A stretch of DNA of 64,000 bases, from the NCBI RefSeq assembly GCF_016918735.1, contig NZ_JAFFPR010000022.1, positions 62,001 through 126,000 on the forward strand. Reading direction: 5' to 3'. The notes beneath the pieces were generated by a model. It was not told where the DNA came from and did no database searches. It worked only from the letters and a program-made list of their open reading frames with translations. Positions 1 to 9,171 of the stretch are shown piece after piece. The translations under genes and the position numbers were made by a program. Position 1 is the first letter of the stretch; each line of letters begins with the position of its first letter. The DNA comes from Leptospira abararensis (GTDB lineage: Bacteria; Spirochaetota; Leptospiria; Leptospirales; Leptospiraceae).

Positions 1-1372
1 GGGAACCACCACCCCTTCTGTCCCTATGTTTCTTTCTAGGTGGGCGCTTTTTGTTTGGTTCTTTTTTACGATTCTGTTGTCCGAACTGATGGCTATCAGG
101 TTTCGGTCTTTGTCGTAAAGAAATTTCCCAAAAGAAAGCGGTTTGTACTGCCGATTCGTTACCTTCTGAAATCGCAACGATCTTGTAGACCATAAACGCA
201 TCATAGAAGTAGTCCTTCTTTTTGAAAAAGGAGTTTTGTCTTTCTTTTTCATCATCAGTGACTTGGAAACGTGGTTGGCTAATAAAAATTTTTACCAAAT
301 TGTCTTGTTCACGTTTAGGAATTCCCATTCGTTCAAAAACAGGCTGGAGACTTTCTTTAATGTTATGCGCTAGGTGGCCACGGTCATTTTCATAAAGATC
401 TTTGACGATATCATAGAAAATTAACGAATAAAAGATTGCCGGTGTCATCTCTTCTCTTGCGGAGAGGAGTTTGTCTGTGACTGCGAGTCTTTTACCCAGT
501 GGTGTTTCCATAAAATGTTCACGCCACTCGGGATCAGTTTTCTTTAGTTTATCAGCAGGTTCTTTGAAAAGTACATCAAGCAAATGGTTCTCGGCAAGAC
601 CTTCGAAAATAATCGAAGTCTTCCAAGTTCTAAACATCTTGTTGTATTCTTCTAAAAGTCTAGCAGTGGACGACTTATCCAGTTCCAAACGGTTCTTTTT
701 GATTGCCAGTTTGGTTTTTTTCTCGATGTCAAGTCCGAGTAAAACAGAAAACTTAACCGCTCGTAACATACGAACCGGATCTTCTTTGAAGGAAATATCT
801 GGATCCCCAATGACCCGAACGATTTTCTTTTGAATGTCCTCGAACCCACCAACGTAATCCAAAATGGAATCGTTTTTAGGATCGTAAAACAAGGAGTTGA
901 TGGTAAAGTCGCGTCTTGCCGCGTCTTCCTTTGCTGTACCGAAGGAATTGTCCCGTTTGATGAGATAATCGTTATCTGCTTTGTGTTTTTCCAAACGATG
1001 TTCCGGTAGTGATCGGAACGTAGATACTTCAATAATTTTACCTTTAAAAATGATATGTACAATTTTAAATCGTTTACCGATGATTCGGCAGTTATTGAAG
1101 ACCCTTTTGATTTGGTTGGGAGTCGCACTTGTGACTATATCAAAGTCTTTTGGGCGTTTGCCCATAAGCAGATCTCGGACCCCTCCACCGACTAAATAGG
1201 CCTTGTAACGAAACTTGTTCAATCGATTGATGATTTTGATGGCATCTTCATCGATATTGGCCCTGCGGATAGAATGGGATTCTCGATAGTATCTCTTTCC
1301 CTCGGGGTACATCAAAAAGGAATCGACAGAGTCGGCTTTCTTTCTGAAAAGAGAAGTGAGAAATTTAAACAT
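1..1372 (-). CDS. pcnB: Poly(A) polymerase / CCA tRNA nucleotidyltransferase family protein, 3' end outside the window
   Basis: This class II nucleotidyltransferase would add A or CCA residues to RNA 3' ends. The frame is open from an ATG at 1372 to the window edge (457 codons), so the C-terminus is missing. The head-domain signature GGGVRDLL is at residues 62-69, and the metal-binding pair D77/D79 follows in KDFDIV. Next come RRDFTINSL and the RNA-binding motif [11 protein letters not shown]. The visible end turns into a Lys/Arg-rich tail ([13 protein letters not shown] then GGGS), as in PcnB-type poly(A) polymerases, so I favour poly(A) polymerase over a true CCA enzyme. A GGGGAAAG stretch about 16 bases upstream could be the ribosome site. 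It diverges from the M23 peptidase gene with 67 bp between starts. Confidence 0.85.
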   Translation of the reverse strand, partial: MFKFLTSLFRKKADSVDSFLMYPEGKRYYRESHSIRRANIDEDAIKIINRLNKFRYKAYLVGGGVRDLLMGKRPKDFDIVTSATPNQIKRVFNNCRIIGKRFKIVHIIFKGKIIEVSTFRSLPEHRLEKHKADNDYLIKRDNSFGTAKEDAARRDFTINSLFYDPKNDSILDYVGGFEDIQKKIVRVIGDPDISFKEDPVRMLRAVKFSVLLGLDIEKKTKLAIKKNRLELDKSSTARLLEEYNKMFRTWKTSIIFEGLAENHLLDVLFKEPADKLKKTDPEWREHFMETPLGKRLAVTDKLLSAREEMTPAIFYSLIFYDIVKDLYENDRGHLAHNIKESLQPVFERMGIPKREQDNLVKIFISQPRFQVTDDEKERQNSFFKKKDYFYDAFMVYKIVAISEGNESAVQTAFFWEISLRQRPKPDSHQFGQQNRKKEPNKKRPPRKKHRDRRGGGS

Positions 1373-1439
1373 ATTGGATTCATCCACTTTCCCCTGAAAA
1401 ATGGCATGGGCAAGGAAAAAATTGGCGGAATAACGAACA

Positions 1440-2441
1440 TTGGCAGAAACTTACGTCACAACCGCCTACGAAAGGCTCCAAATTGCACACTTACGTTGGC
1501 GAAAGCGCGCCCAGAAGTGGATTTCCCGCAGTCGGGAGAAAGTGAGCTTTGTCCTCATCCCCAATGACGAAAAACCTTTGGCTCAAATTGAAATTTCTGT
1601 CGGGATGCTTGGGTTTTTATTCGGACTTTCTCTCTCACTTGTCCTACTTTCCTTTGGGCTTCTCCTTTACTTTTCCTTTATTTTTGACCGCAATCTTTCC
1701 TTAGAGAAAAAAACAGAAACCCAACTTGTCTCCTTTTTGTTCTACGACCTACTCTCCCAGGATTTAAGAGACTCCGTAGAGGAATTGGAGTCCACTGCTG
1801 AATCTTTAAACCTTCTTGCTTGGGAAGAAATTCCGGAAAAAGAGATGATCACCCAAGATTATTTACTGAAAGAAGAATTTCGCAAAGATGCAAGTGAACT
1901 TGATTCTAATCTGTTGTTATTCCAACAAGTGGTTACCACCTACACTCAGTTTGGTGTTAGGCTAGGAAATCTTGTTCCCAATTTTCAAAATGCTATTGAT
2001 TATCTTTCCATGAGAGAAAGTATTTTTTATTCCATGCCGAGGGGCCGCCCTCTAAAACCTGGTGTGGGAGTTGTGACTTCTACTTTCGGTTACAGGAGTG
2101 ATCCTTTTGGAATTTTACCTGTGGGCGAGTACCACTCCGGGATTGACTTTGCAGCGGGAGAAGGAACTCCGATTTATGCCACAGGCCCCGGAATTATTGC
2201 TGTTGATACTGCAGTGGGAGGGCTTGGAAAATCGGTTCGGATCAACCATGAAAATGGATTTTTTACTCTCTATGGCCACTGTTCTCTCATTTTAGTAAAT
2301 CCGGGAGACCGCGTCAAACGGGGGGATAAAATTGCCCTAGTCGGACAAACAGGAAAAGCTACGGGAGCCCACGTTCACTACGAAGTGCGGATCGGACTCG
2401 ATGCACCTCTCGATCCAGAAGAATACATTAACTTAGATTAA
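1440..2441 (+). CDS. Membrane-anchored M23-family metallopeptidase
   Basis: A probable peptidoglycan endopeptidase of the LytM/M23 family. There is a basic N-terminal segment, one transmembrane helix at about residues 50-77, a helical periplasmic linker, and a C-terminal M23 domain from about residue 205. Within that domain GEYHSGIDF supplies the HxxxD zinc ligands and GAHVHYEVR the HxH ligands, so catalysis should be intact. The frame starts with TTG at 1440, preceded by GGCGGA about 11 bases upstream; no in-frame ATG occurs before the membrane helix except within it. It stands alone between the divergent pcnB gene and the convergent doxX gene. A role in cell-wall remodelling is inferred from the family; the precise bond cleaved is unknown. 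Confidence 0.85.
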   Translation: MAETYVTTAYERLQIAHLRWRKRAQKWISRSREKVSFVLIPNDEKPLAQIEISVGMLGFLFGLSLSLVLLSFGLLLYFSFIFDRNLSLEKKTETQLVSFLFYDLLSQDLRDSVEELESTAESLNLLAWEEIPEKEMITQDYLLKEEFRKDASELDSNLLLFQQVVTTYTQFGVRLGNLVPNFQNAIDYLSMRESIFYSMPRGRPLKPGVGVVTSTFGYRSDPFGILPVGEYHSGIDFAAGEGTPIYATGPGIIAVDTAVGGLGKSVRINHENGFFTLYGHCSLILVNPGDRVKRGDKIALVGQTGKATGAHVHYEVRIGLDAPLDPEEYINLD

Positions 2442-2511
2442 ATCTGCTTATATGAAGTGGAAAACTATCCTGAAATATTTGAATTGGTAAAGCAGTGAAA
2501 ATGATTGGGAT

Positions 2512-2560
2512 TGGTTCGAAACCTTGTTGTTGTTTACCAACAGGAACAAAGTTCGAACCA
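2512..2560. repeat. Long inverted repeat between convergent genes, possible two-way terminator
   Basis: TGGTTCGAA (2512-2520) is mirrored exactly by TTCGAACCA (2552-2560), and the interior holds further pairing (TTGTT with AACAA, GTTG with CAAC). It lies between the convergent M23 and doxX genes, where a bidirectional terminator is expected. No clear U-run follows, so a terminator role is inferred from position. A third GTTCGAA copy follows at 2561-2567. Confidence 0.5.
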
Positions 2561-2582
2561 GTTCGAATGTAAATTCTTTTGT

Positions 2583-3029
2583 TTAGAATTTTCCTATTAA
2601 ATTAAAATCAATAGAATACACACCAGCTCCGCCAACCACTAGGGCAATGAGTAGTCCTGTCGCAAGGATATGAAATTCATAACCTTCCCCTTTTTGGTTT
2701 CCGTTCCAATTGATAAAAAATCCGTTTTGTCTATGAGCGAGAACTGCCGCACCGATCATAATTATGGCAATGGAAGCCGCAGCAAACTTGGTAAGGAACC
2801 CCACAAGGATGAGGGCTGATCCGAAAGATTCTCCAAGAATGATGAGAACCGCCAAGATCCCAGGAAACTTCATCGTTCCTGTGAAAAATCCGTAGGTTCC
2901 TTTGAATCCGTATCCACCAAACCAACCGAGTAGTTTCTGGGCACCGTGTGGGAAAATCACAACAAAAGCAGTGATTCTTAAGATGAGTGGGATGATATCC
3001 CCGGAAGTAGAAAATAGATAATCGAACAT
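2583..3029 (-). CDS. DoxX family membrane protein
   Basis: A 148-residue protein with four predicted membrane helices and the DoxX family pattern: an N-terminal RITAFVVIFPHGAQKLLGWFGG stretch (here only described in part), then FPGILAVLIILGESFGSALILVGFLTK-like helices and a final helix before the C-terminus. DoxX proteins are linked in other bacteria to thiol stress and quinone biology, but biochemical roles are poorly defined. The ATG at 3029 follows a good AAGGAG ribosome site. A perfect palindrome and a sigma-70-like promoter lie just upstream (see 3051-3084), so it is probably under a dedicated repressor. It is a single-gene unit. Confidence 0.85.
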   Translation of the reverse strand: MFDYLFSTSGDIIPLILRITAFVVIFPHGAQKLLGWFGGYGFKGTYGFFTGTMKFPGILAVLIILGESFGSALILVGFLTKFAAASIAIIMIGAAVLAHRQNGFFINWNGNQKGEGYEFHILATGLLIALVVGGAGVYSIDFNLIGKF

Positions 3030-3050
3030 ATGGTTCTCCTTAAATCAATA

Positions 3051-3084
3051 ATAGATAGTTTAATATTAAACTATCTATGGTCAA
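3051..3084 (-). promoter_or_regulatory. Perfect 28-bp palindrome overlapping the doxX promoter, probable repressor operator
   Basis: Bases 3051-3078 form a perfect palindrome; its centre reads TAGTTTAATATTAAACTA. On the minus strand a -35-like TTGACC (3084-3079) is followed after 16 bases by a -10-like TAAACT (3062-3057), so the palindrome covers the spacer and -10. The doxX start codon is 22 bases beyond the palindrome. The symmetry and position fit an operator for a dimeric winged-helix or TetR-type repressor; the regulator is not identifiable here. Confidence 0.65.
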
Positions 3085-3165
3085 GCTAATTTTACTGAAA
3101 TTTCCAGGTTTCTACGATTTGAAATTCTCCTTTCCCCTTTGGGGGTAAATTTTACCCTTTCCCCT

Positions 3166-4092
3166 ATGTTAGATCGAATTCCGATTCCGAATCCCTTTGG
3201 CTGGGAAGGTTTGTCCACTTTCAGCCTTCTTATGATGTTAGCCTTTCTTGTTGGTTCTTACCTCCTCCCCAAAGAGCTGGAGAGAAGGAAGTTGGATCCA
3301 AACCATTCCGATTGGTTGATTTTTCTTGGGATTTTGGGTACCTTAATAGGAGCCAAAATTTTCTTTATCTTCGAAATTTGGGACCAAGTCTTTATCGATG
3401 TTCCAGGATACGATGGGCAGTATACCTACCCCCTCACACACTGGAATGGATTTCCAGGACATCCGGGTCTCTGGTCTTCTTTATTTAGCGGAGGAGGCCT
3501 CGTATTTTTTGGGGGCCTTATCTTCGGCTGGCTTTTTATCACTCTTTACTTTCGTCACCACAAACTAGACATCGGGGCCTATTACGATGCAGTGATACCT
3601 GCACTTAGTATGGGTTATGCGATCGGAAGACTTGGATGTTTTGTGAGTGGGGATGGTTGTTATGGTTTTGCAACGGATGTTAGAATTCCGTTTTTCGTAT
3701 TTGATTTCCATGGCGCCCATCCTTCCGGTGTTCCTGTTTGGAATACACCTGTTATGGAATCCCTTATGGCATTCGGATATTTTGCCTACTTTCAATTTTG
3801 GGCCAGATACCAAAACTTCCGTAAATGGAGTATTGGAGCGCAGTTTCTCATCATCCATGGATTTGCAAGACTCATCATCGAGTTTTTACGTGTGAACAAA
3901 GCGGTGATTCCGTTTATTGATCCGCCAACTCTTGTGAACATTCCTGATGCCAATGGAAACCCAACCTTTCTTACAGGTTACTACTGGCATGGATTTTCGC
4001 AGTCACAGTATATTTCTATAGCCCTCATTCTATTCGGAATTTACCTAATGATTTCCAAAAAACTTTGGTTAAAGGAGAAAACAGCAGTATGA
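3166..4092 (+). CDS. Prolipoprotein diacylglyceryl transferase (Lgt) family protein, divergent
   Basis: An integral membrane protein of the Lgt family (PF01790), with about seven hydrophobic segments. The family signature is recognisable as [14 protein letters not shown], aligned with GRIGNFINGE of classical Lgt, so the arginine is kept. The earlier motif reads VFFGGLIFG where E. coli Lgt has FHGGLIG, so the position of the essential His103 appears to be Phe. It may be a paralogue with another substrate, or a variant transferase. I chose ATG 3166; the frame is also open from a TTG at 3139, and neither has a clear ribosome site. The stop overlaps the next start as ATGA, so it is translationally coupled to the crotonase gene. 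Confidence 0.7.
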   Translation: MLDRIPIPNPFGWEGLSTFSLLMMLAFLVGSYLLPKELERRKLDPNHSDWLIFLGILGTLIGAKIFFIFEIWDQVFIDVPGYDGQYTYPLTHWNGFPGHPGLWSSLFSGGGLVFFGGLIFGWLFITLYFRHHKLDIGAYYDAVIPALSMGYAIGRLGCFVSGDGCYGFATDVRIPFFVFDFHGAHPSGVPVWNTPVMESLMAFGYFAYFQFWARYQNFRKWSIGAQFLIIHGFARLIIEFLRVNKAVIPFIDPPTLVNIPDANGNPTFLTGYYWHGFSQSQYISIALILFGIYLMISKKLWLKEKTAV

Positions 4093-4919
4093 ACCCTTCT
4101 CCCTTTTTTGAAATTGAAAAAAGAAAAAACGTAGCCATCCTTTGGTTGAATCGTCCTGAAAAAAGAAATGCTATGAATTGGCCTTTTTGGCGAGACCTTC
4201 CCGATATGGTGGATGAGATCAATGCCGATCCGCAGATTCATTGTTTTGTGATCGCAGCTAAGGGGAAATCTTTCTCGACTGGACTTGATTTAGAAGAATT
4301 CTTCCAGGAATTCAAATCAGTTTTCCAAGGGGAATTTGCAGATGGTCGGGAAAAACTCTACCAACTCATCCTTACGATGCAAAAAGGAATCAATGCCATC
4401 TACAATTCTAAAAAACCATCCATTGCCTTAGTACAAAAACACTGCATTGGTGGTGGGCTTGACTTGGTATCAGCATGTGACATTCGTTATGCGTCCAAAG
4501 ATGCCAGTTTTTCACTTAGGGAATCCAAAGTCGCCATTGTTGCTGATATGGGATCGTTACAAAGACTACCCCATCTCATCGGAAATGCCCATACAAGGGA
4601 ACTTGCTCTAACCGGAAAAGACATCACTGCTGAGGAAGCGCTTTCCATGGGGCTTGTGACAAAAGTCACAGAAGACTTCGATACTCTACTCCAAGCGGGA
4701 CTTAACACGGCAACAGAAATTGCAGAGAACCCGACCATCGTGATCCGTGGGGTCAAACAAGTGCTAAACCATGGAATCGGCAAAACCATAGAAGATGGAT
4801 TGGACTATGTAGCGGTTTGGAATGCGAGTATGCTTGATTCCAAAGATTTCCGTTCCGCTATTGGTGGGTTTATGGAAAGAAAACGACCGGTCTTCAATCC
4901 AGAAACCCGGGTAGACTAA
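4089..4919 (+). CDS. Crotonase family protein, resembling delta3,5-delta2,4-dienoyl-CoA isomerase
   Basis: An enoyl-CoA hydratase/isomerase superfamily enzyme of 276 residues. [11 protein letters not shown] and [21 protein letters not shown] form the CoA-binding loop and oxyanion hole. The segment [22 protein letters not shown] matches the dienoyl-CoA isomerase pattern in which a Glu and the Asp of VAD act as catalytic acids, so isomerisation of dienoyl-CoA is more likely than hydration. Cytosolic fatty-acid beta-oxidation of unsaturated substrates is the inferred role; Leptospira lives on fatty acids. ATG 4089 has AAAGGAG at 4071-4077 and overlaps the upstream stop (ATGA). An open TTG at 4065 is less likely. 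No other beta-oxidation gene is adjacent. Confidence 0.82.
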   Translation: MNPSPFFEIEKRKNVAILWLNRPEKRNAMNWPFWRDLPDMVDEINADPQIHCFVIAAKGKSFSTGLDLEEFFQEFKSVFQGEFADGREKLYQLILTMQKGINAIYNSKKPSIALVQKHCIGGGLDLVSACDIRYASKDASFSLRESKVAIVADMGSLQRLPHLIGNAHTRELALTGKDITAEEALSMGLVTKVTEDFDTLLQAGLNTATEIAENPTIVIRGVKQVLNHGIGKTIEDGLDYVAVWNASMLDSKDFRSAIGGFMERKRPVFNPETRVD

Positions 4920-4920
4920 A

Positions 4921-5076
4921 TTAACAGTAGATGTCGAGTAACCGTTCGCTTTTTGCCTGTGGACCTACTTTTTCTTCCACAGCCAACTTCATGAGTTTTT
5001 CTGAGAGTTGGTTTTGGGCCTGGAAAATTTCCTTTGGCAAATTGACGACCGAGTTAATAGGTGTAGATGGAACCAT
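4921..5076 (-). CDS. Small 51-residue protein of unknown function
   Basis: A short gene supported by a textbook ribosome site: AGGAGG seven bases before the ATG at 5076. The product starts MVPSTPINSVVNLPKEIF and ends LLDIYC, with a predicted amphipathic helix in the middle (QAQNQLSEKLMKLAVEEKV). There is no signal peptide or membrane helix. The size and helix slightly recall small motility-associated proteins of the YjfB type, but this is a weak impression and I do not assign a function. It is convergent with the crotonase gene, one base after that stop codon, and divergent from the TPR gene. Confidence 0.6.
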   Translation of the reverse strand: MVPSTPINSVVNLPKEIFQAQNQLSEKLMKLAVEEKVGPQAKSERLLDIYC

Positions 5077-5156
5077 AATAGGACCTCCTTTTACAATCTT
5101 TACTCCCTGTTCTACCCATCGACGAATCCCGTATTTTCTGAAGTAAAAAACCTCAA

Positions 5157-6008
5157 ATGAATTCTTTTTTTTCCCTAATCCGCGAAGCCAAACTCCTGGA
5201 AGAGGAAAAGGAATTCACTCGAGCCTTTAACGTTTATGCCGAAAGTGAGTCGCATACAACCGACGAATCCTCTCTCATCAAAATCAAAGCGAAAAAAGCC
5301 TGGTGTTTGTATGCAGTGGGAAATCCGAAAGAAACAGAATCTCTCTTCCAAGACATCATCAAAAACTATCCTTCTCACCCATTGAGTATCACCGTATACT
5401 CACGTTATCTGATCAAATTAAAGAAATTTAAATCAGCGAAAGTTTTACTCCAAAAAAGTATTACCTATTTTCCATCTTATTTAGAAAACTACCTACTCCT
5501 AGCTTCCCTCCTAAAAGATATGGAACGTTCGGAAGAAGCCATCAAAGTTTTAAAAAAAGCTCTATCGCAAGAGCACCTAAGTAATGGCCGAGGGATTGAT
5601 CGTAAAGACATTTGGGCGGAACTTGGGTCTTTGTATTTTTCCCGTGGGGATTTTAACTCAGCCCTTGCCTCTTTAAAAAAATCTCTCAAAATGGTGGAAC
5701 CAGAAGAGTTCTTTTATTATGATCTTCTGGCACTTTGTTATTTGGAAGCGGAAGATCCAGAAAATGCACTGTCCTCTATCAGAACGCATATCCAATACTG
5801 TAAAGAAATTGATCCAGAAACTCTCATCATCTTAGCACGAGCCCATTGCCGGTTGGGTAAGTTGGAAGAGGCTGCAAACAACCTCATCCAGGCCTATTCC
5901 ATTGAAGATTCCCTATATTTAAAAGCAGCCGATTTTATCGACTTTGCTCCCCTACTGAGAAACGGTTTTTTTACAACCTTGGAGAACATTGAATGGGAAG
6001 AACCATAA
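5157..6008 (+). CDS. TPR-repeat protein
   Basis: A 283-residue, mostly helical protein made of tetratricopeptide-like repeats; consensus positions are visible in AFNVYAESESH, AVGNPKETESLFQDIIKNYPSHP, LLKDMERSEEAIKVLKKAL, ELGSLYFSRGDFNSALASLKKSL and AHCRLGKLEEAANNLIQAY. There is no signal peptide, so it is probably cytosolic and acts as a scaffold for protein contacts. No ribosome site is obvious before ATG 5157. Its last 16 bases overlap the start of the helicase gene, so the two are probably co-translated and may work together, which is inference from overlap only. Confidence 0.8.
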   Translation: MNSFFSLIREAKLLEEEKEFTRAFNVYAESESHTTDESSLIKIKAKKAWCLYAVGNPKETESLFQDIIKNYPSHPLSITVYSRYLIKLKKFKSAKVLLQKSITYFPSYLENYLLLASLLKDMERSEEAIKVLKKALSQEHLSNGRGIDRKDIWAELGSLYFSRGDFNSALASLKKSLKMVEPEEFFYYDLLALCYLEAEDPENALSSIRTHIQYCKEIDPETLIILARAHCRLGKLEEAANNLIQAYSIEDSLYLKAADFIDFAPLLRNGFFTTLENIEWEEP

Positions 6009-7819
6009 AACAAGAGTTTGGTTCATTAGAAGAAGAAATTCTATCTGTAAAAAAAGTTCTATCAAAAGAAAGGGAATACGAACGTTCTTTATTTTTAGAA
6101 AAAGGTTCGGATGCAAAGTCCATTAAATCAGCCGCACTAGAAGACTTACGATTTGTTGTCGGAAATACTTGGAGAGCCGATTTCAACATCTCTCCTTCCA
6201 ACCAAGCCAGAGAATGGTTAAAACCAGGAACCCCAGTTCTTCTAAAGAGCGAGACAGAATCTATATTTGGAAATATCTACAGGGCCAGTGATTCCAAACT
6301 CACCGTCCAGGTTCGGGGCGATTACGAATGGGAAGACCAAGAATTTCAAATCTCCAAATGGTTCCCAGAATCTACTTATGATTTGTATAATGAAATCATT
6401 TCCAAAGTTTTAGAAGATAAAGAAAGTTTATCGCACAAAAAACTCAAATGGATTTTAGGATTTGGATCGGGGGACAAACCCACTCCTCCGAAAGAAGGCT
6501 TAAACAAACCACCGTTAGATCGAATTTTCCAAATTGCCGACTATGGAGTTGTTTTTGGCCCCCCAGGAACCGGAAAGACCACCTTACTTTTGCAAGCTGT
6601 GGAAGAGATTAAATCGAGAAAGGAATCGGTATTAACCCTTTGCCCTACAAACTTTGCTTGTGATTATATTGTGGAACTCGCATTAAAAAAAGGGATTCGT
6701 GTGATTCGGTTGGGTAACTCCACCAAAATTAAAGAAGAAGTTCTACCCCACCATATTGATCATCTCATCCAAACACATCCTGACCAAAAACAAATCCACA
6801 ACTGGCAGACCGAATTAAAAGCCCTTCAGAAAAAAGCCAACTCTTGGAAACGTAATTTTGGAAAAGAAGAGCGAGAAGAACGAAAACAGGTTCGTAAAGA
6901 AGCTAAGTTTTTACTTTCTACCATTAGAGAAGCAGAATCGAATATTCGCACCAAGTTACTTGACAATGCAGAACTGATCGTATCCACCTTTTCGGGTTTC
7001 GGGAATGAATTCAAAAAAGGGAGGGTATTTGATTTTGTATTTGTAGATGAATCCACACAAAGTTTAGATCCCGGCTGTTATATGGCACTCTATGCGGGAA
7101 AAAAAACCTTCTTTTTTGGTGATCCCAAACAACTCGGTGCCAGCTACTCCCATCCTGACCAACAAAACATTGTTAGCTTTTTAGAAAAGGCTGTAACCTT
7201 TGACTCCGGGGAACGAATTCTATTTTTAGAAAAACAATTTAGGATGAAACCAGAAATCCTTGGGTTTCCGAACCATACCTATTACGAAAGTAAAATTCTC
7301 ACTCATCCTGAAGCAGAATGGAGTACATCTTTCGACATCACCCCAGTTTTAGGATCGAATCCCCCGATTATTTGGATTGATACGGCAGGGAGTGATTCGG
7401 AGGAAGAAACCGAAGGCGAAGAACCAAGTTTTTTCAATCATACAGAAATTCATTTGATCGAACGATTGTTTCAATTAGGACTCCCAAAAGACCTAACCAC
7501 CATTATCTCACCCTACCGAGGACAAGTAGAAAAATTAGTATTTGCCTCTCAAGGGAAATGGTTTACCCAAACCATTGACTCCTTCCAAGGAAGAGAATCT
7601 GAAATAGTCATCCTTAGTCTCGTTCGTTCGAACTTAGACGGAGAAATAGGCTTTTTACTCAACCCGAAACGGATGAACGTTGCTTTAACCAGAGCCAGGT
7701 CCCATTTGCTCCTGATCGGAGATTCTGGAACCCTTTGCCAAAATAAAGAATTCCAAGATCTTTATTCCTATATTGAATCAAACGGTGAAATCCGTTCGAT
7801 TTATGAATTTATGGAATGA
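5993..7819 (+). CDS. UPF1/IGHMBP2-like superfamily 1 helicase
   Basis: A 608-residue ATP-dependent nucleic-acid helicase of the SF1B (UPF1/SMUBP2) group. Motifs occur in order: Walker A GPPGTGKTT at about residue 190, motif Ia TLCPTNFACDYIV, Walker B VDEST, motif III FFGDPKQLGAS, motif IV QFRMKPEIL, ISPYRGQVEKL, motif V TIDSFQGRESEIVILS and motif VI NVALTRARSHLLLIGD. The N-terminal 150 residues resemble the beta-barrel stalk region of these helicases. It lacks a nuclease domain. GGAG at 5981-5984, inside the TPR gene, serves as ribosome site for ATG 5993. Substrate (DNA or RNA) and cellular role are unknown. Confidence 0.85.
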   Translation: MGRTIKQEFGSLEEEILSVKKVLSKEREYERSLFLEKGSDAKSIKSAALEDLRFVVGNTWRADFNISPSNQAREWLKPGTPVLLKSETESIFGNIYRASDSKLTVQVRGDYEWEDQEFQISKWFPESTYDLYNEIISKVLEDKESLSHKKLKWILGFGSGDKPTPPKEGLNKPPLDRIFQIADYGVVFGPPGTGKTTLLLQAVEEIKSRKESVLTLCPTNFACDYIVELALKKGIRVIRLGNSTKIKEEVLPHHIDHLIQTHPDQKQIHNWQTELKALQKKANSWKRNFGKEEREERKQVRKEAKFLLSTIREAESNIRTKLLDNAELIVSTFSGFGNEFKKGRVFDFVFVDESTQSLDPGCYMALYAGKKTFFFGDPKQLGASYSHPDQQNIVSFLEKAVTFDSGERILFLEKQFRMKPEILGFPNHTYYESKILTHPEAEWSTSFDITPVLGSNPPIIWIDTAGSDSEEETEGEEPSFFNHTEIHLIERLFQLGLPKDLTTIISPYRGQVEKLVFASQGKWFTQTIDSFQGRESEIVILSLVRSNLDGEIGFLLNPKRMNVALTRARSHLLLIGDSGTLCQNKEFQDLYSYIESNGEIRSIYEFME

Positions 7820-7911
7820 TATCAAAAACAGATCCAAAACAAAAACAATAACTAAGGTCTTTTTCTGTTCTCGATAAAAATTCCGCTGATCGTTTAAAGC
7901 AACGGATCTAG

Positions 7912-8565
7912 TTACAAAACAACCCACTTGGGCTCATCCAAGGTATAAACCAAACGGTAAGCCCCATCCGAACCAGGAGGAATTTCGGCGATCCCTTCAA
8001 AATCAAAATCCGTTGTATCATCTGCATTTTCTTTCACGGCACTAGTCACTAAAATTTCCCAGGCCTTGGCCGTATCTTCACCTAACTTGGATGCTGCGTT
8101 TACTTCAGATCCAAATACATCCGTATCTCCAATCTTTAAAATTTTCCCATACCCAAGTCCCACACAGAGTAATATTTGTTCCTCGGCAATTCGATCCACA
8201 TTGTAGCGTTTACATGCTTTTTGCATTTGGATCGCACATTGGATGGCTTTGTTTGTGTTTCGGAATAGCACCATAAGACTATCTCCTTCATCTTTCATAA
8301 GGATTCCATCGAACTCGTCGAGCACAGGAATCAATATCCTTTGTGATTCATATATCGTTTGTAAAAAATGTATGATCCCAAATTTGGCAACACCACGAGA
8401 AAATCCGGATAGATCCGTAAACATCACGCACCATGTTTCGCCGAAAAGATCCCAAATTCGTTTGTCGATAAACTCTTGGTTAGATCCAGGGATCAGTCTT
8501 TCTTCAAGAAGTTTTTCTAATCGTTCTTCGGAGGCGGATGTGGCAATGGCTCGTTTTTGTCCCAT
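7912..8565 (-). CDS. Class III adenylate/guanylate cyclase-domain protein
   Basis: A compact, soluble cyclase-homology protein of 217 residues. VMFTDLSGFSR contains the first metal-binding Asp, MKDEGDSLMVLF the second metal-site region, and GYGKILKIGDTDVFGSEVNAASKLGE the typical late cyclase segment, so cyclic-nucleotide synthesis is plausible; substrate specificity is not readable by eye. The frame is open upstream to a TTG at 8616, but I prefer ATG 8565 because a near-consensus promoter lies exactly inside that upstream stretch and would start transcription at or beside this ATG. There is no ribosome site, as expected for a leaderless message. It is convergent with the helicase gene. Confidence 0.8.
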   Translation of the reverse strand: MGQKRAIATSASEERLEKLLEERLIPGSNQEFIDKRIWDLFGETWCVMFTDLSGFSRGVAKFGIIHFLQTIYESQRILIPVLDEFDGILMKDEGDSLMVLFRNTNKAIQCAIQMQKACKRYNVDRIAEEQILLCVGLGYGKILKIGDTDVFGSEVNAASKLGEDTAKAWEILVTSAVKENADDTTDFDFEGIAEIPPGSDGAYRLVYTLDEPKWVVL

Positions 8566-8572
8566 GGATGCG

Positions 8573-8600
8573 AGTATAATGACAAACAAAAGAAAGTCAA
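8573..8600 (-). promoter_or_regulatory. Sigma-70-type promoter placed for a leaderless mRNA
   Basis: On the minus strand TTGACT (8600-8595), a 16-base spacer and TATACT (8578-8573) form a near-consensus promoter. Seven bases after the -10 comes the ATG of the cyclase gene at 8565, so the normal start of transcription coincides with the start codon. Spacing and sequence are read directly; leaderless translation is inferred. Confidence 0.65.
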
Positions 8601-8756
8601 GGTATGAAAGGAACAAAAGATAATGAAAAACGGTTTTATCAGTTGTAATCTATCTAACAAGCGATTGGATTCAGTTTAGTTTCAAATTTTCATTGATCAT
8701 TTATCATTCAAAATGTTTTTCTAGTTAAATCTATAAATAGGAAAAAAGGAGATTAT

Positions 8757-9149
8757 ATGAACGATACAAAAAGTTCGCGCACATTACTTTGGGTAGGAAG
8801 GGTTCTCAGTGGCCTAGTAATCGCATTTTTGCTTTTTGATGCTTGGGGAAAACTTTCTGAACTCGAAATCGTAATTAAGACTATGGATGAATTAGGCATT
8901 CCAGGATCTCTTTCTATGACGATTGGAACCATCCTTCTTGTGATCACTGTTTTATATGCCATCCCGCAAACTTCAGCTTTCGGTGCCCTTCTACTCACAG
9001 GCTATTTAGGTGGCGCTGTTGCAGTTCATGTTCGCATAGGAAATCCACTTTGGAGTCATACACTATTTCCGGTTTATGTGGGTCTATTACTTTGGATTGG
9101 ACTAACATTACGAAACCAAAAAGTAAAAGATCTTTTCTGGGGCTTTTAA
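8757..9149 (+). CDS. DoxX-like membrane protein
   Basis: A 130-residue protein with four hydrophobic helices (about residues 10-28, 52-70, 74-92 and 100-117) and the DoxX-like (DoxX_2) pattern: FLLFDAWGKL near the first helix, LGIPGS before the second, TSAFGALLLTGYLGGAVAVHVR in the third. Function in this family is mostly undefined. ATG 8757 has a strong AAAAGGAG ribosome site seven bases upstream. It is the second DoxX-type gene in the window. It lies near a marR regulator (9896-10345), but on the opposite strand and not in the same operon. Confidence 0.75.
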   Translation: MNDTKSSRTLLWVGRVLSGLVIAFLLFDAWGKLSELEIVIKTMDELGIPGSLSMTIGTILLVITVLYAIPQTSAFGALLLTGYLGGAVAVHVRIGNPLWSHTLFPVYVGLLLWIGLTLRNQKVKDLFWGF

Positions 9150-9171
9150 TCGGAACTGGATTCTTTAAATA

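Noticed and set aside
652..1128. 158-codon open frame on the minus strand
   Set aside because: It overlaps the poly(A) polymerase gene in another frame of the same strand and shows no motif; the pcnB frame carries GGGVRDLL and DxD.
1274..1567. 97-codon open frame on the plus strand
   Set aside because: It crosses the divergent pcnB-M23 promoter region and runs antisense to the pcnB start and in another frame of the M23 gene.
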